Positions 13,006 through 26,098 of a stretch of 64,000 nucleotides of DNA are shown here, piece by piece. Numbering within the stretch: position 1 is the stretch's first letter; every line of letters begins with the position of its first letter. The notes below the pieces were generated by a model. That model was not told where the DNA came from. It was given only the letters and a program-made list of their open reading frames with translations, and did no database searches. The translations under genes were made by a program, and so were the position numbers. Source of the stretch: Sordaria brevicollis (Eukaryota; Ascomycota; Sordariomycetes; Sordariales; Sordariaceae); the NCBI GenBank assembly GCA_033439795.1, contig JAUTDP010000004.1, positions 1,550,001-1,614,000 of the forward strand, in the 5' to 3' direction.

Positions 13006-13104
13006 TAAATCGTCGTTTTTATAGCTTAATAAATTCTTAATTAAATAGAAATCCTCCTTCCGTTTTCGTTCTAACGTATTAATAAATAAAAGTAAAAAAA
13101 AAGG

Positions 13105-14439
13105 AAGAAAAGAAAATTAAAAATAGTAAACGAATTCGTTTCGCTATTCCTTTTTTAATTCGATTATTAAGTAATATTTATTTAATCGTTCTAATCGAAG
13201 TATTTATAATAAAATTCTTTCGGCCTTAATTTTATCGTTTAAGTAAATTTAAAATTATTTTTACGTTTACGGCTAATTAATTATTACGAATTACGTATTT
13301 ATTATTTAGAAATATTCGAATATAATATAATAGAACGTTTTTCGTCTTAATTTATATGAATAAATAGGAGTATTAATATTAGGGATTCTCCTTTAAAAAA
13401 AGAAGGCTTTAAGGCCGATTACCTCCGTTCTCGCTTAAATGAGGAGGGAATTCTTCGTTTTTATTAATAAATAATAATTTTTATTATCCTTTAAGGGTTA
13501 AATTCTCTTCTGCTTCTTCTTTTTCTAACCAATTATATACCGTTTTATTATAATTATATTAAATTTTAAATCGAAGTTAATAATTATAAATTTATACTAC
13601 TAATTTAATTTAGTTACTGTTATTATTAATTAATAATTATAATACGATATTTACTCTCTCTTTATAGCGTCCTTTAATTATACTTTTCGATTAAAGGTTA
13701 AAAATTCTAGCGGTTATAATAATTAAATAAGTACGTCCGTTACCGGGGGTAATTTTATTATAATCGTTATAAAATTTTCTATTAGTATTTATTCCTCTAT
13801 TTATTTAATTTTAGCGGTATTATTTTCCGGTTTATTAATAAATAGTCGACCTCTTATTCGTTTTATTTAAATATAATTAATTATTTAGGTTATTATTCTT
13901 CGGATGAATTTAACCTAATCCGTATAGGCGAATTTCTTTTCGAAAACCCTTACCCGTTTATTAAAATAAAAGTCGAATAGCGGGTAAAAAGTTTCCGTTT
14001 TAAAGTTCCGTATTAGCGTAGCTTTATACGCCCTAATAACGATTTTTAAATATTTAATTTAGTATTTAGCTAATCCGATTATTATCCTTTAAAATTTACC
14101 GTATATTTTTATTAATTAATAGAAGGCTAAAGTTTTATATATAATTACGCTTCGAATATATTTAATATAAATTTCCTTCGCGTAAGCGAAGGAGTAATTC
14201 TAAATCTTTATAGCTAATTGGGTTAGCGTATTCGTTTAAATTTTTATTTTCTTCTTAATAGCCTCCGCGTAAGTTCGATAATTAAATTTACGGTCCAACT
14301 AAACGCCTAGGAATTTTATCGATTCCGTTAATCGAAATATAATATCCCCGAATTAGAGAATCTCCGTTCTTAATACCCTCGTCCGCGTAAAATGTATCAA
14401 CTCCGTCTTATTCGCTTCGAACTCTATACTTCTCTCCCC
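13105..14439 (-). pseudogene. L4 ORF2 C-terminal fragment
   Basis: This holds only the part of ORF2 after the RT active site. Because the 5' truncation removed the endonuclease and the RT core, this copy could never have been autonomous. Confidence 0.7.
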
Positions 14440-14483
14440 TATATAATTAATTATAATGTATAAGAAGGAGGAGAATTAAGTAA
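14440..14483. other. Short pre-insertion sequence with target duplications of L4 and L5
   Basis: It contains the right copy of the L4 duplication (14440-14455) and the left copy of the L5 duplication, GAGGAGAATTAAGTAA (14468-14483). The right L5 copy at 21665-21682 has one extra A. Nothing else is recognisable. Confidence 0.65.
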
Positions 14484-14941
14484 ATAAGATTCTTATTCCC
14501 TAATTAAATTTATAATACTAATATAGTATAAAGTCTATCTCCGATTCCCTATAGAATAAAACCGTAAGCGTTGAACGCTCCGGATAAAAACCCCGGCTAT
14601 ATTTCCCGGCGCGGACCTATCTACGCCGCTTCTTCGGCGTTCTACGATCGCGGTATATACTTACCGCTAATACGATTAATATCCGTTTTATCCTTTTTAT
14701 TTACTATTATATTAAAATATTAAACCGTTCCGCTTTTTTAATTTATTATCCTATCCCTTTATTTATTACTACCTTCCGTTTTCTATTCCCCCGTCTATTT
14801 ACTTTTCTAATTATTATTAAACTTTTTAATTATTAAACCTTTTTTTATTCCTTTTATTTTTTTCCTCCCTTTATAATGGCTATATTTCTACTATAATTTA
14901 TATTAATATAAAGACTTCTTTCCTTTAAATATAAAAACCCT

Positions 14942-16105
14942 TTATCCCTTAGGTTTTTTTAAACTTTTCTTTCCTTTAATAATAATAATAATCGATTTAA
15001 AATAATTATTCCTTATTAAAAACGTATTAAAGCGCTCTATAAAATAATAGAAACTTCCGACGAAAATAAGGGCGAAAATTTATTTCTTTTTCGCCCTCCT
15101 TCGCCGACCTTTATATTTAATACGGTTAATACCGATATTAAAATTAATTTCGAACGTATTACCAAACGCTTTATTAATAATAAATTCTATATACCGGAAA
15201 AAAGGTAAATTTTCCCTCCGTTATATTTTATCTTTACGTTAATTTTTCCAAAATTATATTTATATTCCCTTATATTTCGTTTATACTTTTTAATTAATTA
15301 AGGCCCTTTTTACTTTCCTAACCGTTCTAGGTTACGATATTTATATAAAGGCTATTATTAAATCGATTTATTATATCCCTAATTACTTAAATAAATTATT
15401 ATTTTTTATATTATTAATATTTCCTATTCTAATTCGTTCTTAAATAAATTTAATTAAATTATTTAATATATTTTAGCGGTTTTGCGTTATATAATCGATA
15501 TACTTCGCGGCTTTTATAATTTTTATAATATTTTTTAAAAGAAGGTCGTTATTAAAGACCCGATTAATAATAAATTCCACGATTATTTTATCCGCCTCCG
15601 TATTATTGCTAAGGAGTTTATTAGCGCGATTCGCCTTCGTTTTATTAATAACGGCTTTATTAATACCTTAAAGTAATTTATTTACTATAGAAAATAATCG
15701 GTTAATAATTACTTTTAAAAAGGCTATTACGAATTCTTCCTTTTTAATAAAGATAATTTAATTAACGGTTATATTCTTTTAAATAATATCCTTTATAATA
15801 ATAATAGTAATTTGCCCCGTAATAATAATAATAATTTATTTTGTAACGGTAGTAGTAAAATTCTTTAGAATAATAATAATATTCGTATACTTTCCTATAG
15901 TAATTCTTTAATAGAAATTAATTCGCCGGTTATTCGTCCTACCGGTCTTATTCCTATTAATAATAATTAATTCGATTAGCGTTAATTTATAATTAAAATT
16001 ATACGTTAATATATTCGTTAATTCGATAAATAGAACCGTTTATTCGCCGATAATAATAAAATATTAAAGGTTTTAATTAATTATAAAAAGAAATAATAAT
16101 TAAAT
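14942..16105 (-). pseudogene. L5 third reading frame remnant
   Basis: Collinear with L3 7660-8824. One internal codon that is a stop in L3 (from TGG) reads CGG here (near 15106), which supports the view that the stop in L3 is RIP damage and that the frame runs on to about 14942. Function unknown. Confidence 0.55.
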
Positions 16106-16204
16106 AGGTTATCGCTTTTATAGCCTAATAAATTCTTAATTAAATAGAAATCCTCCCCTTATCTTTATTTTAACGTATTAATAAATAAAAATAAAAGAAA
16201 AGGA

Positions 16205-19200
16205 AGAAAAGAAAATTAAAAGTAGCGAGTAAATTCGTTTTACTACTCCTTTTTTAATTCGATTATTAAACGGTATTTATTTAATCGTTTTAACCGAAAT
16301 ATTTATAATAAAATTCTTTTAACCTTAATTCTATTTTTTAAATAAATTTAGAATTATTCTTACGTTTATAGTTAATTAATTATTACGAATTATATATTTA
16401 CTATCCGGAGATATTTAAATATAATATAATAGAATATTTCTTATCCCGATCCGTACGAATAAATAAGGGTATTAATATTAGGGATTCTCTTTTAAAAAAA
16501 GAAAGCCCTAAAACCAATTACCTCCGTTTTCGCTTAAACGAAGAGGGAGTTTTTCGCTTTCGTTAATAAATAATAATCTTTATTATCCTTTAAAAGTTAG
16601 GTTTTTTTCCGCTTCTTTTTTTTCTAACCGATTATATACCGTTTTATTATAATATTATTAAACTTCGGGTCGAAATTAATAATTATAAATTTATACCGCC
16701 GATTTAATTTAATTACTATTACTATTAATTAATAATTATAATACGATATTTATTTTCTCTTCGTAGCGTCCTTTAATTATACTTTTCGATCGAAGGTTAA
16801 AAGTTCCGGTAATTATAATAATTAAATAAATACGCTTATTATTAAAAGTAGTCCCGTTATAATTATTATAAAATTCTCCGTTAGTATTTATTCTTCCGCC
16901 TATTTAATTTTAGTAATACTATTTTCCGGTTTATTAATAAATAATCGACCTTTTATTCATTTTATTTAAATATAATTAGCTACTTAAATTATTATTCTTC
17001 GGACGAATTTAATTTAATTTATATGGGTGAATTTCTTTTCGAAAGCTTTTACCCATTTATTAAAGTAGAAGTCGAATAGTAAGTAAAAAGTTTCCGTTTT
17101 AAAATTCTATATTAGCGTAACTTTATATACCCCGGCGACGATTTTTAAATATTTAATTTAATATTTAATTAATCCGATTATTATCCTTCGGGGTTTATTA
17201 TATATTTTTATCGGTTAATAGAAGGCTAAAGTTCTATATATAATTATATTTCGAATATATTTAATATAAATCTCCCTTACGCGAGCGAAAGAGTAATTTT
17301 AAATCTTTACGGCTAATCGGATTAGCGTATTTATTTAAATTTTTATTTTTTTTAATAATTTCCGCGTAGGTTTAATAATTAAATTTATAGTTTAATTAAA
17401 CGTTTAAGAATTTTATCGATTCTATCGGTTAAAATATAATATCCCTAAATTAGAGAATTTTTATTCTTAGTACTTTCGTCCGTATAAAATATATTAATTC
17501 TATTTTATTTACTTTAAATTTTATATTTCTCTCCCTTACCTATTCGGAATAAATTTCTTATATTACTTAAAGTATTTTATAATTCTCTTTAATAATCTTC
17601 ATTATAATAACGATATTAATATTATTAATAAAGCTAATTGTAATTATATTTTTAACCGTAATTAATTTACAATATAATAGGGTAATAAAAAGGATAAAAA
17701 AAATTAGGGAGAGGGGGGAACCTTAGGGTATTCTAATTTTTATAGCGTAAAGAGTAGATATTTCGTCGTCGAAAAAGAAGGAACCTCTTCGTCCATTAAC
17801 GAAATTCGCTACCTATTTAAAAATTTATTATAAGAATTATATTTTTTATAAGGTATATAATAATTATTTATAATTAATTTTATCGAATATATTTTTGAAA
17901 TTAAAAAGTATTAATAATATAACGGTTCTAAATTTCTAAATTGTATATATAATATCCTTAATAATATAAATAGTAAATTTGGTCGAATAGCCTATTTAAT
18001 TATTTATTTAGCCCTTTAATAAAAGGTTAAATTCTTTTACGGCTTAAATAAACCTTTTAACGATAAGCGTTTTAAAAATTTTCCCGACGTTATTTAATAA
18101 TAAAATTAGCTTCTATACGCTAGTTAATTTTTATTATATAGCGGTTTTTCTTAATTTTTTAAAAATAATTACTTTTATATTCTTAAACCGCTATAGGAAA
18201 TATTTAAAACGAAAATTCGTAATTACAAAAACGGTTATAACTTTTCGGAATAATTCCCTATAAATTTTTAAAAATTTATTCGAATATTAATCGACGTTCG
18301 GTATTTCATTTAGAACTATTCGAAATAAAACCTTTTAAATATTTTCCTCGGTAATTAATTCGTTAATAAATAATAAATCGCTAATATTTAAAGGAAGGGT
18401 TTAATCGGGTAAATAATTTATAAAAATATTTATTTTTAAGAAGAAATATTCGGTGAAAATATTCGCTTTATTATTATAATTTTCGATTTCTTTTATTCCT
18501 TTATATTATTTAAAAATTAGGAATTTAAGTAGGTTTATTAATAAATAGCTTCGGATACGGGCTTATCTTTCGAGGGTTTAAAATTTATTTAAATTCTTCG
18601 ATACCTTTTCGACGCCTTTTCGCTATATCGTTTCTTAAATTTTTATATTAATTTTTCTTTTCTTTATCGATATTTCTACGAATTTTACCCAATTCGAAAA
18701 TATCCTTTCTTTATATTACTTTTACTACTTCTATTTCGTATTTTTCGTCGCTATTTTATATTTTAATATTTATTACTTCGCTCTTTTCCTTCGACTTTTT
18801 TTCTAATACGGGACGAATTCCTCTATTATATTTATAAATTTTTTATTAAATTTATTAAATATAAATTCTAATTCCTCCTTTATATTAATTTTCGCCGGGA
18901 CCGAAATTTATTATAACGCCGCCTTTCGTACCTTTTCCGTATTTATTAAATTCTAATTATAATTTTCTTCTATTTCCGCTTTTTTAACTTTTCTTCTAAT
19001 ATAAATTTAAATTTTTTAAAAATAATAATCCGAATTAATTTATTCGTACTATTACGCCCCCTAATATTCGATTTCGATTTTTAATATTATTTATATATAA
19101 TTAATTATTTTATTTTTCTCTTCCTATATTATATTACTTATACGGATTAATTCCCTTTTAAAAATAATAAATTATATACGCTACCGTCGTATTTATATAA

Positions 19201-19705
19201 AGAGTCTTTTAATTCTTAGGTTAATTTTATTTTCTAAATCCTAATTAGGATAATAGAAATTAAAATCCCCGACGGTTATAATTTAATATTTTACCGGGGG
19301 TTTCTCTTCGAAGAGTTCGAAAAGGGGAAACCCCTATTCGTATTTTAGTATTTTATACGTTTTAATAAAGGAATAAATTAAATAGACGGTTAATAATTCT
19401 TTTAAATTCTTAAACGTTATAAAAGTTTAATTTTTTCTAATATAGAAATTTAAATCTTTAAAATTCTATCTTTTATTTATATAAATAATTACCTTCCCCT
19501 TTTCTAAATAATTTACTTTAATATATTTATTACTTTATAAACGATAAATATCTTCGTTTAAATTCCTACCCAATTTTTAAATCGTTATAATATTATAAAT
19601 CTCTTCTTATTCGAATAATAATTTCCCTCTTTTATATAATTTCCTTATATTTTAATAGAATATTTTTAATCGGATTATTAATTATTTTATAAAGGAATAT
19701 TTTCT
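16205..19705 (-). pseudogene. L5 ORF2, endonuclease-reverse transcriptase (RIP-dead)
   Basis: Minus-strand ORF2. The endonuclease starts near 19664 and its G-D-F is kept (around 19265-19275). The RT active site at about 17611-17640 reads F-I-N-N, both catalytic Asp codons having become Asn. Stops throughout. Domain order is as in L3. Confidence 0.8.
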
Positions 19706-20569
19706 AGCCCCGCGGGTAGAGTAGATGTAGGAATTTTTTCCTTTTAAATAGCCGGTTTAGCGGCGGCGATTAAATTAATACCGTTTTAAATACCCGAATT
19801 TTAAAAATTTATAAACGTATTTATCGGGCCTTTAATTATTAATTTCGGTTTAATAAAGGGCTTACTAATCCGTTTACGGGTATAACTTTTATTTCTATTT
19901 TTAAATTCCTTTTTATAAATAATAATAATATAAATAATAAAGGGGGTATTAAGGAAATCGATATTTTTATTATCCTTTATTACCGCCGGCTTTAATATAA
20001 TATTTCTTTTAAGGTCTTTCCGGTATATAAAAGAGCGTAGCCTCTTAATATATTTTACGGTAATTTTCGTAATAATTTTTTTAAAAATAAGGTATACCTT
20101 CTTTTCGAAGGCGTAATATTTATATTTTCTATATAAAGTATAGAAAATTAACGATTTATCCTTATTAAACGGGTAATTCGCTTTTTTAAAATAGTTTTTA
20201 TTATATTTATTCTTATTATAACGTTTATAAACGTTAGCGTTATAATAGAATTTCTTTAAATATTTTACGCTTTAATAAGTAAAATATTATTAAATATTAG
20301 CCGAGGAAATAAACGGTTTATAAATATATATACTACCCTTTTAAAGGAGGAATTTTTCGTAGAAAGCTTCGGCCGTTTTTATAATTATAATTTTTATTAT
20401 AAAGAATCCCTTATCTTCGCTAATTCTCTTCTTCTATAGGCGTACTTTAATAATAGAAGTGGTCGGGTTCGTTTATTATATTTTATAGGTAATATTTTTT
20501 ATTTTTATATATTTAGTAATATTTATTTAAGGGAACCCCTTAGCGATTAACGTAATAATATTTAAAAAT

Positions 20570-20584
20570 ACGAACGCTTTTTCG
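20570..20584. repeat. Target site duplication of L6 (left copy; right copy 20765-20779)
   Basis: The 15-base perfect direct repeat ACGAACGCTTTTTCG on both sides of L6. The empty site is present in L1, L10 and L12 at the matching position in ORF1. Confidence 0.92.
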
Positions 20585-20764
20585 GGTGTGCACCGCGATC
20601 GTGGAACGCCGAAGAAGCGGCGCGGATAGGTCCGCGCCGAGAAATGTAGCCGGGGTTTTTATCCGGGGCGCTTAACGCCTACGGTTTCATCCTACGGGGA
20701 ATCGGAGATGGACCCCATGCCATATTGGCGCTATAGATTTAGCTAGGGAATAAGAATCTTACTT
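20585..20764 (+). mobile_element. LINE copy L6, 180-bp 3' end, almost free of RIP
   Basis: The last 180 bases of the LINE, plus strand, severely 5'-truncated, inserted in L5 ORF1 with a perfect 15-base duplication. Unlike every other copy it keeps CpA and TpG (for example in its first 15 bases and around 20705-20720). It therefore shows the nearly ancestral 3' end of the family. Either it is too short to trigger RIP (a length threshold of a few hundred bases is known in Neurospora) or it arrived after RIP ceased. It ends in CTTACTTAC. Confidence 0.92.
20618..20639 (+). other. Perfect GC hairpin in LINE 3' end
   Basis: CGGCGCGGA, loop TAGG, then TCCGCGCCG: a 9-bp perfect stem with a 4-base loop, about 130 bases from the element's 3' end. 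It is intact in L6 and L8 and damaged by transitions in several others. It is a candidate RNA structure for recognition by the element's own reverse transcriptase (inference). Confidence 0.75.
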
Positions 20765-21643
20765 ACGAACGCTTTTTCGCTAAAAACTTTTTTAGTTTAA
20801 ATTTAATATTATTAATATTATTCGTATATAATATTATCGAATATAATTCTATAATTTCCGGTCGTAAATAATTTTATAGTAGTTCGTATAATATTAAAGG
20901 TATTAGTCTTTAAATCGCGAAATATCTTTTCGATTTAAATTTTAATTTCTTCGTTTATCCGTTTCGAATATTAAATATCGATTATAATATTTCGAATAAA
21001 GAGGGTACGGTTATAATTAACGAAGAGTATTTTTAAGGGGGGGGTAATAATTATAATATATTAAAGGATAAATTTAATTTTGAGAAGAATATCCTTTATA
21101 ATTCCGGCTTATATTTTCGGCGCTTTTTTAATATTCTTTTATAATTCCTATAAGATTATTTTTTTTTAAATCGTCGAAATCCTTCCTAATAATAATTTAA
21201 TTATTATTAACCTTATTAATTTCGGGGTATGTTACTCTATTTTTTTTCGCGAAGATTTTTATATATTTATTAAATAATTTACGAATTTAATTATAATTTT
21301 CGAACGAAACGGCATTGTAGTCCGAAGATTTATTTATTTTAATAATAAATTTCTTTATAATTTTATTATCCTCTTACGTTTTTTCCGAAGTTTTCGCGGT
21401 ATGCGTTACGTTAAGGTCGTTATATATTAAAAATCCTACGAACGGGTTATAGATATTATTTTCGAATTTATAATTACCGTTATTAATCGCTATTAATAGT
21501 AACGATATACCGTTATTATTATAATCGTCGCGGGATATTGTAAGGGACGTAAAAGACCCACTTAAGTCGATTCCTATTATTAATTTTCGTTTTAGAGCGC
21601 TCCTCGATTAGAAATCGGCGTTTCCGGTTCTAAAGTAGTTTTT

Positions 21644-21702
21644 ACAATAATATATATAATTGGTTGAGGAGAATTAAAGTAATAAAGCTATTATTTAAAA
21701 TG
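21644..21702. other. Spacer between head-to-head LINEs L5 and L7
   Basis: Fifty-nine bases separating two full-length LINEs that face away from each other. It contains extra 5' bases of L5, the right L5 target duplication (21665-21682) and the left flank of L7. An ATG at about 21700 happens to be in frame with L7 ORF1. Confidence 0.6.
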
Positions 21703-23446
21703 GAAAATTGCTTTGGAACCGGAAACGCCGATTTCTAATCGAGGAGCGCTCTAAAACGAAAATTAATAATAGGAATCGATTTAAAAGGGTTTTTTACGTC
21801 CTTTACGATATTTTACGACGAATATAGCGATAACGATATATTATTATTATTAATAACGATTAATAACGGTAATTATAAATTCGAAAATAGCGTTTATAAC
21901 TTATTCGTAGGATTTTTAATTTATAATAACCCTAATATAGCGTACGCCGCGAAAATTTTGGAAGAAACGTAGGAGGACGACGAAACTATAAAGAAATTCA
22001 TTATTAAAGTGAATAAATCTTCGGACTACGACGCTATTTCGCTCGAAGATTATAATTAAATTTGTAAATTATTTAACGAATATACGAAAATCTTCGCGAA
22101 GAAAAATAAAATAATACGCTCCGAGGTTAATAAGGTTGGTAACGATTAAATTATTATTAGGAAGGATTTCGACGATTTAAAGAAGACGATTTTATAAAAA
22201 TTATAGAAGAATGTTAAAGAAGCGCCGAAAATATAGGCCGGAATTATAAAAAACGTTCTTCTTAAAATTAAATCTATTTTCTAATATATTATAATTATTA
22301 TCCCCCCCCGAAAATATTCTCCGTTAATTATAACCGTACCCTTTTTATTCGAAATATTATAATTAATATTTAATATTCGAAATAAACGAATAAAGAAATT
22401 AAAATTTAAATTAAAAAGATATTTCGCGATTTAAAAATTAGTACCCCTAATATCGTACGAATTACTATAAAATTATTTACGACCGGAGATTATAGAATTA
22501 TATTTAATAACGTTATACGCGAATAGTATTAATAATATTAAATTTGGGTTAAGAAGGTTTTTAGCGAAAAAGCGTTCGTATTTTTAAATATTATTATATT
22601 AATTATTAAAGGGTTCCTTTAAGCGAATATTGCCGAATATATAAGGATGGAGGATATTATTTATAAAATATAATAAGCGAACCCGACTGTTTCTATTATT
22701 AAAATACGCCTATAAAAGAAAAGAATTAACGAAAATAGGGGTTTCTTTATAATAGAAATTGCGATTATAAAAGTAACCGAAATTTTCTATAAAGGATTCC
22801 TCTTCTAAGAGGGCGGTATATATATTTATAAGCCGTTTACTTCTTCGGCTAATATTTAATAATATTTTATTTATTAGGGCGTAAGATATTTAAAGAAATT
22901 TTATTATAATATTAACGTTTATAAATATTACGGTAAAGATAAATATAATAAGGACCGCTTTAGAGAAGCGAATTACCCGTTTAACGAGGATAAATTATTA
23001 ATTTTTTATACTCCGTATAGAAAATACGGGTATTATACCTTCGAAAAGAAAATATACTTTATTTTCAAAAAAATTATTACGAAAACTACTATAAAATACG
23101 TTAAAAGGCTACGTTTATTTATATATTAGAAGGACCCCGAAAAAAGTATTATATTAAAACCGGCGGCGGTAAAAGATAAAAAGGATATTAATTTCCTTAA
23201 CGCCCTCCTTACCGCCCGTATTATTATTATTCGTAAAAGGGAATTTAAAAGTAAAAATAAAAATTATATTTATAAATAGATTAACGGGCCTTTTATTAAA
23301 TTAAAATTAACGGTTAAAGGCCCGATAAACGTATTTACGAATTTTTAAGGCTTAAATATTCGGAATAGCGCCGGCTTAATTACCGCTACTAAACTAATTA
23401 TTTAAAAGGAAAAAATTCCTATTCCTATTTTATTCGCGAAGTTAGA
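21703..23446 (+). pseudogene. L7 ORF1, gag-like (RIP-dead)
   Basis: Collinear with L3 ORF1. The frame is open from the first codon and reads A-T-G-G-A-A into the element because of a chance ATG in the flank. The C tract near 22302-22309 is one base shorter than the commonest length, so this copy also has a frameshift. The zinc-knuckle ligands are mutated to Tyr as in L3. Confidence 0.72.
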
Positions 23447-26098
23447 AAATATTCCCTTATAGAATAATTAATAATCTAATTAAAAATATTTTATTAGAAT
23501 ATAGGGAAATTATACGAAAGAAGGAAATTATTATTCGAATAAGAGGAAATTTATAATATTATAGCGATTTAAAAGCCGGATAGGAATTTAAACGAAGATA
23601 TTTATTATTTATAAAGCGGTAAATATATTAGGGTAAATTATTTAGAAAAGGGGAGGGTAATTATTTATATAAATAAGAAATAGAATTTTAAAGATTTAAA
23701 TTTCCGCATCGGAAAAAATTAAACTTTTATAACGTTTAAAAATTTAAAGGAACTATTAATTATCTATTCGATTTATTCCCCTATTAAAATATATAGAATA
23801 TTGGAATATAAATAGGAATTTCCCCTCTTCGAATTCCTTAAAGAGAAACCCCCGGTAAAATATTAAATTGTAACCGTCGGGGATTTTAACTTCTATTATC
23901 CTAATTGGGATTTAGAGAATAAAATTAATTCGGGAGTTAAAAGATTCTTTATATAAATATAATAGTAGCGTATATAATTTATTACCTTTAGAAGGGAACC
24001 GACCTATATAAATAATATAATACGGGAAGAGAAAAATAGAATAATCGATTACGTATAAATAATATTAGGAATCGAAACCGAATATTAAGGGGCGTAACGG
24101 TACGAATAAACCGGTTCGGACTATTATCCTTAGGAAGTTTAAATTTATATTAAAAGAAAAGTTAGGAAAGCGGAAATAAAAGAAGATTATAATTAGAATT
24201 TAATAAATATAAAAAAAGTATAAAAAGTAACGTTATAATAAATTTCAGTTTCGGCGAAGATTAATACGAAGGAAGAATTAGAATTTATATTTAATAAATT
24301 TAATAGAAAATTTGTAAATATAGCGGAAAAATTCGTCCCGTATTAAAAGAAAAATCGAGGGAAAAAAACGAAATAATAAATATTAAAATATAAAATAACG
24401 ACGAAAAATGCGAAATAAAAGTAGTAGAAGTAATATAAAAAAAGGATATCCTCGAATTAAATAAAATTCGTAGAAGTATTAATAAAGAAAAAAAAAATTA
24501 ACGTAAAAGTTTAATAAATAATATAATAAAAAAAGGTCGAAAGGGCGTCGAAAAATTCAAATAAATTTTAAACCTTCGAAAAATAAGCTTATACCCGAAG
24601 CTATTTATTAATAAACCTATTTAAATTCCTAATTTTTAAATAATACGAAGGAATAAAAGAAATCGAAGATTATAGTAATAAAGTAAGTATTTTCGCTAAA
24701 TATTTCTTCCCGAAAGTAAACGTCCTTATAAATTATTTACCTAATTAGACCCTTCCTTTAAATACCGGTAATTTATTATTTATTAACGAATTAATTACTA
24801 AAGAGGATATTTAAAAGGTTTTATTTCAAATAATTCTAAATAAAGTACTAGGTATCGATTAATATTTAAATAGATTTTTAAAAATTTATAGGGAATTATT
24901 CCAAAAAGTTATAGCCGTTTTTATAACTACGAATTTTCGTTTTAAATACTTCCTATAGCGGTTTAAGAACGTAAAAGTAGTCGTTCTTAAAAAGCTAAGA
25001 AAAACCGCCGTATAATAAAAGCTAACCGGCGTATAAAAATTAATTTTATTATTAAATAACGTTAGGAAGATTTTCGAAACGCTTATTATTAAAAGGCTTA
25101 TTTAAATTGCAAAAAAATTTAATTTCTTATTAAAGGGCTAAATAAGTAATCGGGTAGGCCGTTCGACCGAATTTATTATTTATATCATTATAAATACTAT
25201 ATATATAATTTAGAAATTCGGAGCTATTATATCGCTAATATTCTTTAATTTTAAAGGTATATTTAATAAAATTAATTATAAATAATTATTATATACTTTA
25301 TAAGAAATATAATTCTTATAATAGATTTTCGAATAGGTAACGAATTTCGTTAATAGACGAAGAGGTTCCTTTTTCTTCGACGACGAAATATCCGCGCCTT
25401 ATATTATAAAAGCCGGAATACCCTAAGGCTCCCCCCTCTCTTTAATTCTTTTTATCCTTTTTATTACCCTATTATATTATAAATTAATTACGGTTAAGAA
25501 TACGATTACGGTCGATTTCGCTAATAATATTAATATCGTCGCCGTAGCGAAAATTACCGAAAAAAATTATAAAATATTTTAAATAATATAAGAAATTTAT
25601 TTTAAATAAATAAGGGAGAGAAATATAGAATTCGAAGCGAATAAAACGGAGTTAATATATTTTATACGGACGAAAGTATTAAGAATAGAAATTCTTTAAT
25701 TCGAAAATATTATATTTCGACCGATAGAATTAATAAAATTCCTAAATATTTAATTAGATTATAAATTTAATTATTAAACTTACGTGGAAGTTATTAAAAA
25801 AAAAATAAAAATTTAAATAAATATATTAACCTAATTAATTATAAAAATTTAAAATTACTCCTTCGTTTATACGAAGGAAATTTATACTAAATATATTCGA
25901 AGCGTAATTATATATAAAGCTTTAATTTTCTATTAATCAATAAAAATATATAGTAAACCCTAAAGGATAATAATTGGATTAATTAAATATTAAATTAAAT
26001 ATTTAAAAATCGTTATTGGGGTGTATAAAATTACATCGGTATAGAACCTTAAAATAGAAATTTTTTACCCGTTATTCAATTTCTATTTTAATAAATAA
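23447..26098 (+). pseudogene. L7 ORF2, first part (RIP-dead)
   Basis: Endonuclease with G-D-F-N kept near 23880-23891. The RT active-site block at 25513-25536 reads F-A-N-N-I-N-I: Ala as in the expected F-A-D-D, both Asp changed to Asn. It is interrupted by L8 at 26098 and resumes at 30542 (to about 31389). Confidence 0.8.
26083..26098. repeat. Target site duplication of L8 (left copy; right copy 30526-30541)
   Basis: The perfect 16-base direct repeat CTATTTTAATAAATAA flanks L8 and defines its ends. Confidence 0.9.

Larger units (their letters stand above)
11382..14439 (-). mobile_element. LINE copy L4, 5'-truncated
   Basis: A 3,058-bp minus-strand copy holding the 3' end, the third frame and the ORF2 C-terminus, cut at L3-equivalent position about 6226. 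It is flanked by the 16-base duplication 11366-11381 / 14440-14455. It contains the unbroken version of the site that L3 hit in L2 (near 13890-13915). The last 50 bases at the truncated end (14390-14439) are less RIP-mutated. Confidence 0.88.
19705..21643 (-). pseudogene. L5 ORF1, gag-like, split by L6
   Basis: ORF1 of L5 on the minus strand, with a 180-bp LINE fragment (L6) inserted at 20585-20764. The C/G homopolymer seen in other copies lies at 21037-21044. Inactive through RIP stops as well as the insertion. Confidence 0.75.
14484..21664 (-). mobile_element. LINE copy L5, full length, interrupted by L6
   Basis: A full-length minus-strand copy; the 3' end is at 14484 and the conserved 5' terminus at about 21643. 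It is flanked by a roughly 16-base duplication. About 21 bases (21644-21664) between the conserved 5' terminus and the right duplication are not LINE sequence, perhaps added during integration. L6 sits inside ORF1. Without L6 and its duplicated target, L5 is about 6.99 kb. It is heavily RIP-mutated. Confidence 0.88.
21703..26098 (+). mobile_element. LINE copy L7, left part
   Basis: Full-length plus-strand LINE, split at 26098 by L8; the rest is 30542-33112. Together they make about 6.97 kb. Both the 5' terminus and the 3' tail are present. I could not find a convincing target duplication, so the site may have been altered after insertion. Confidence 0.87.
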
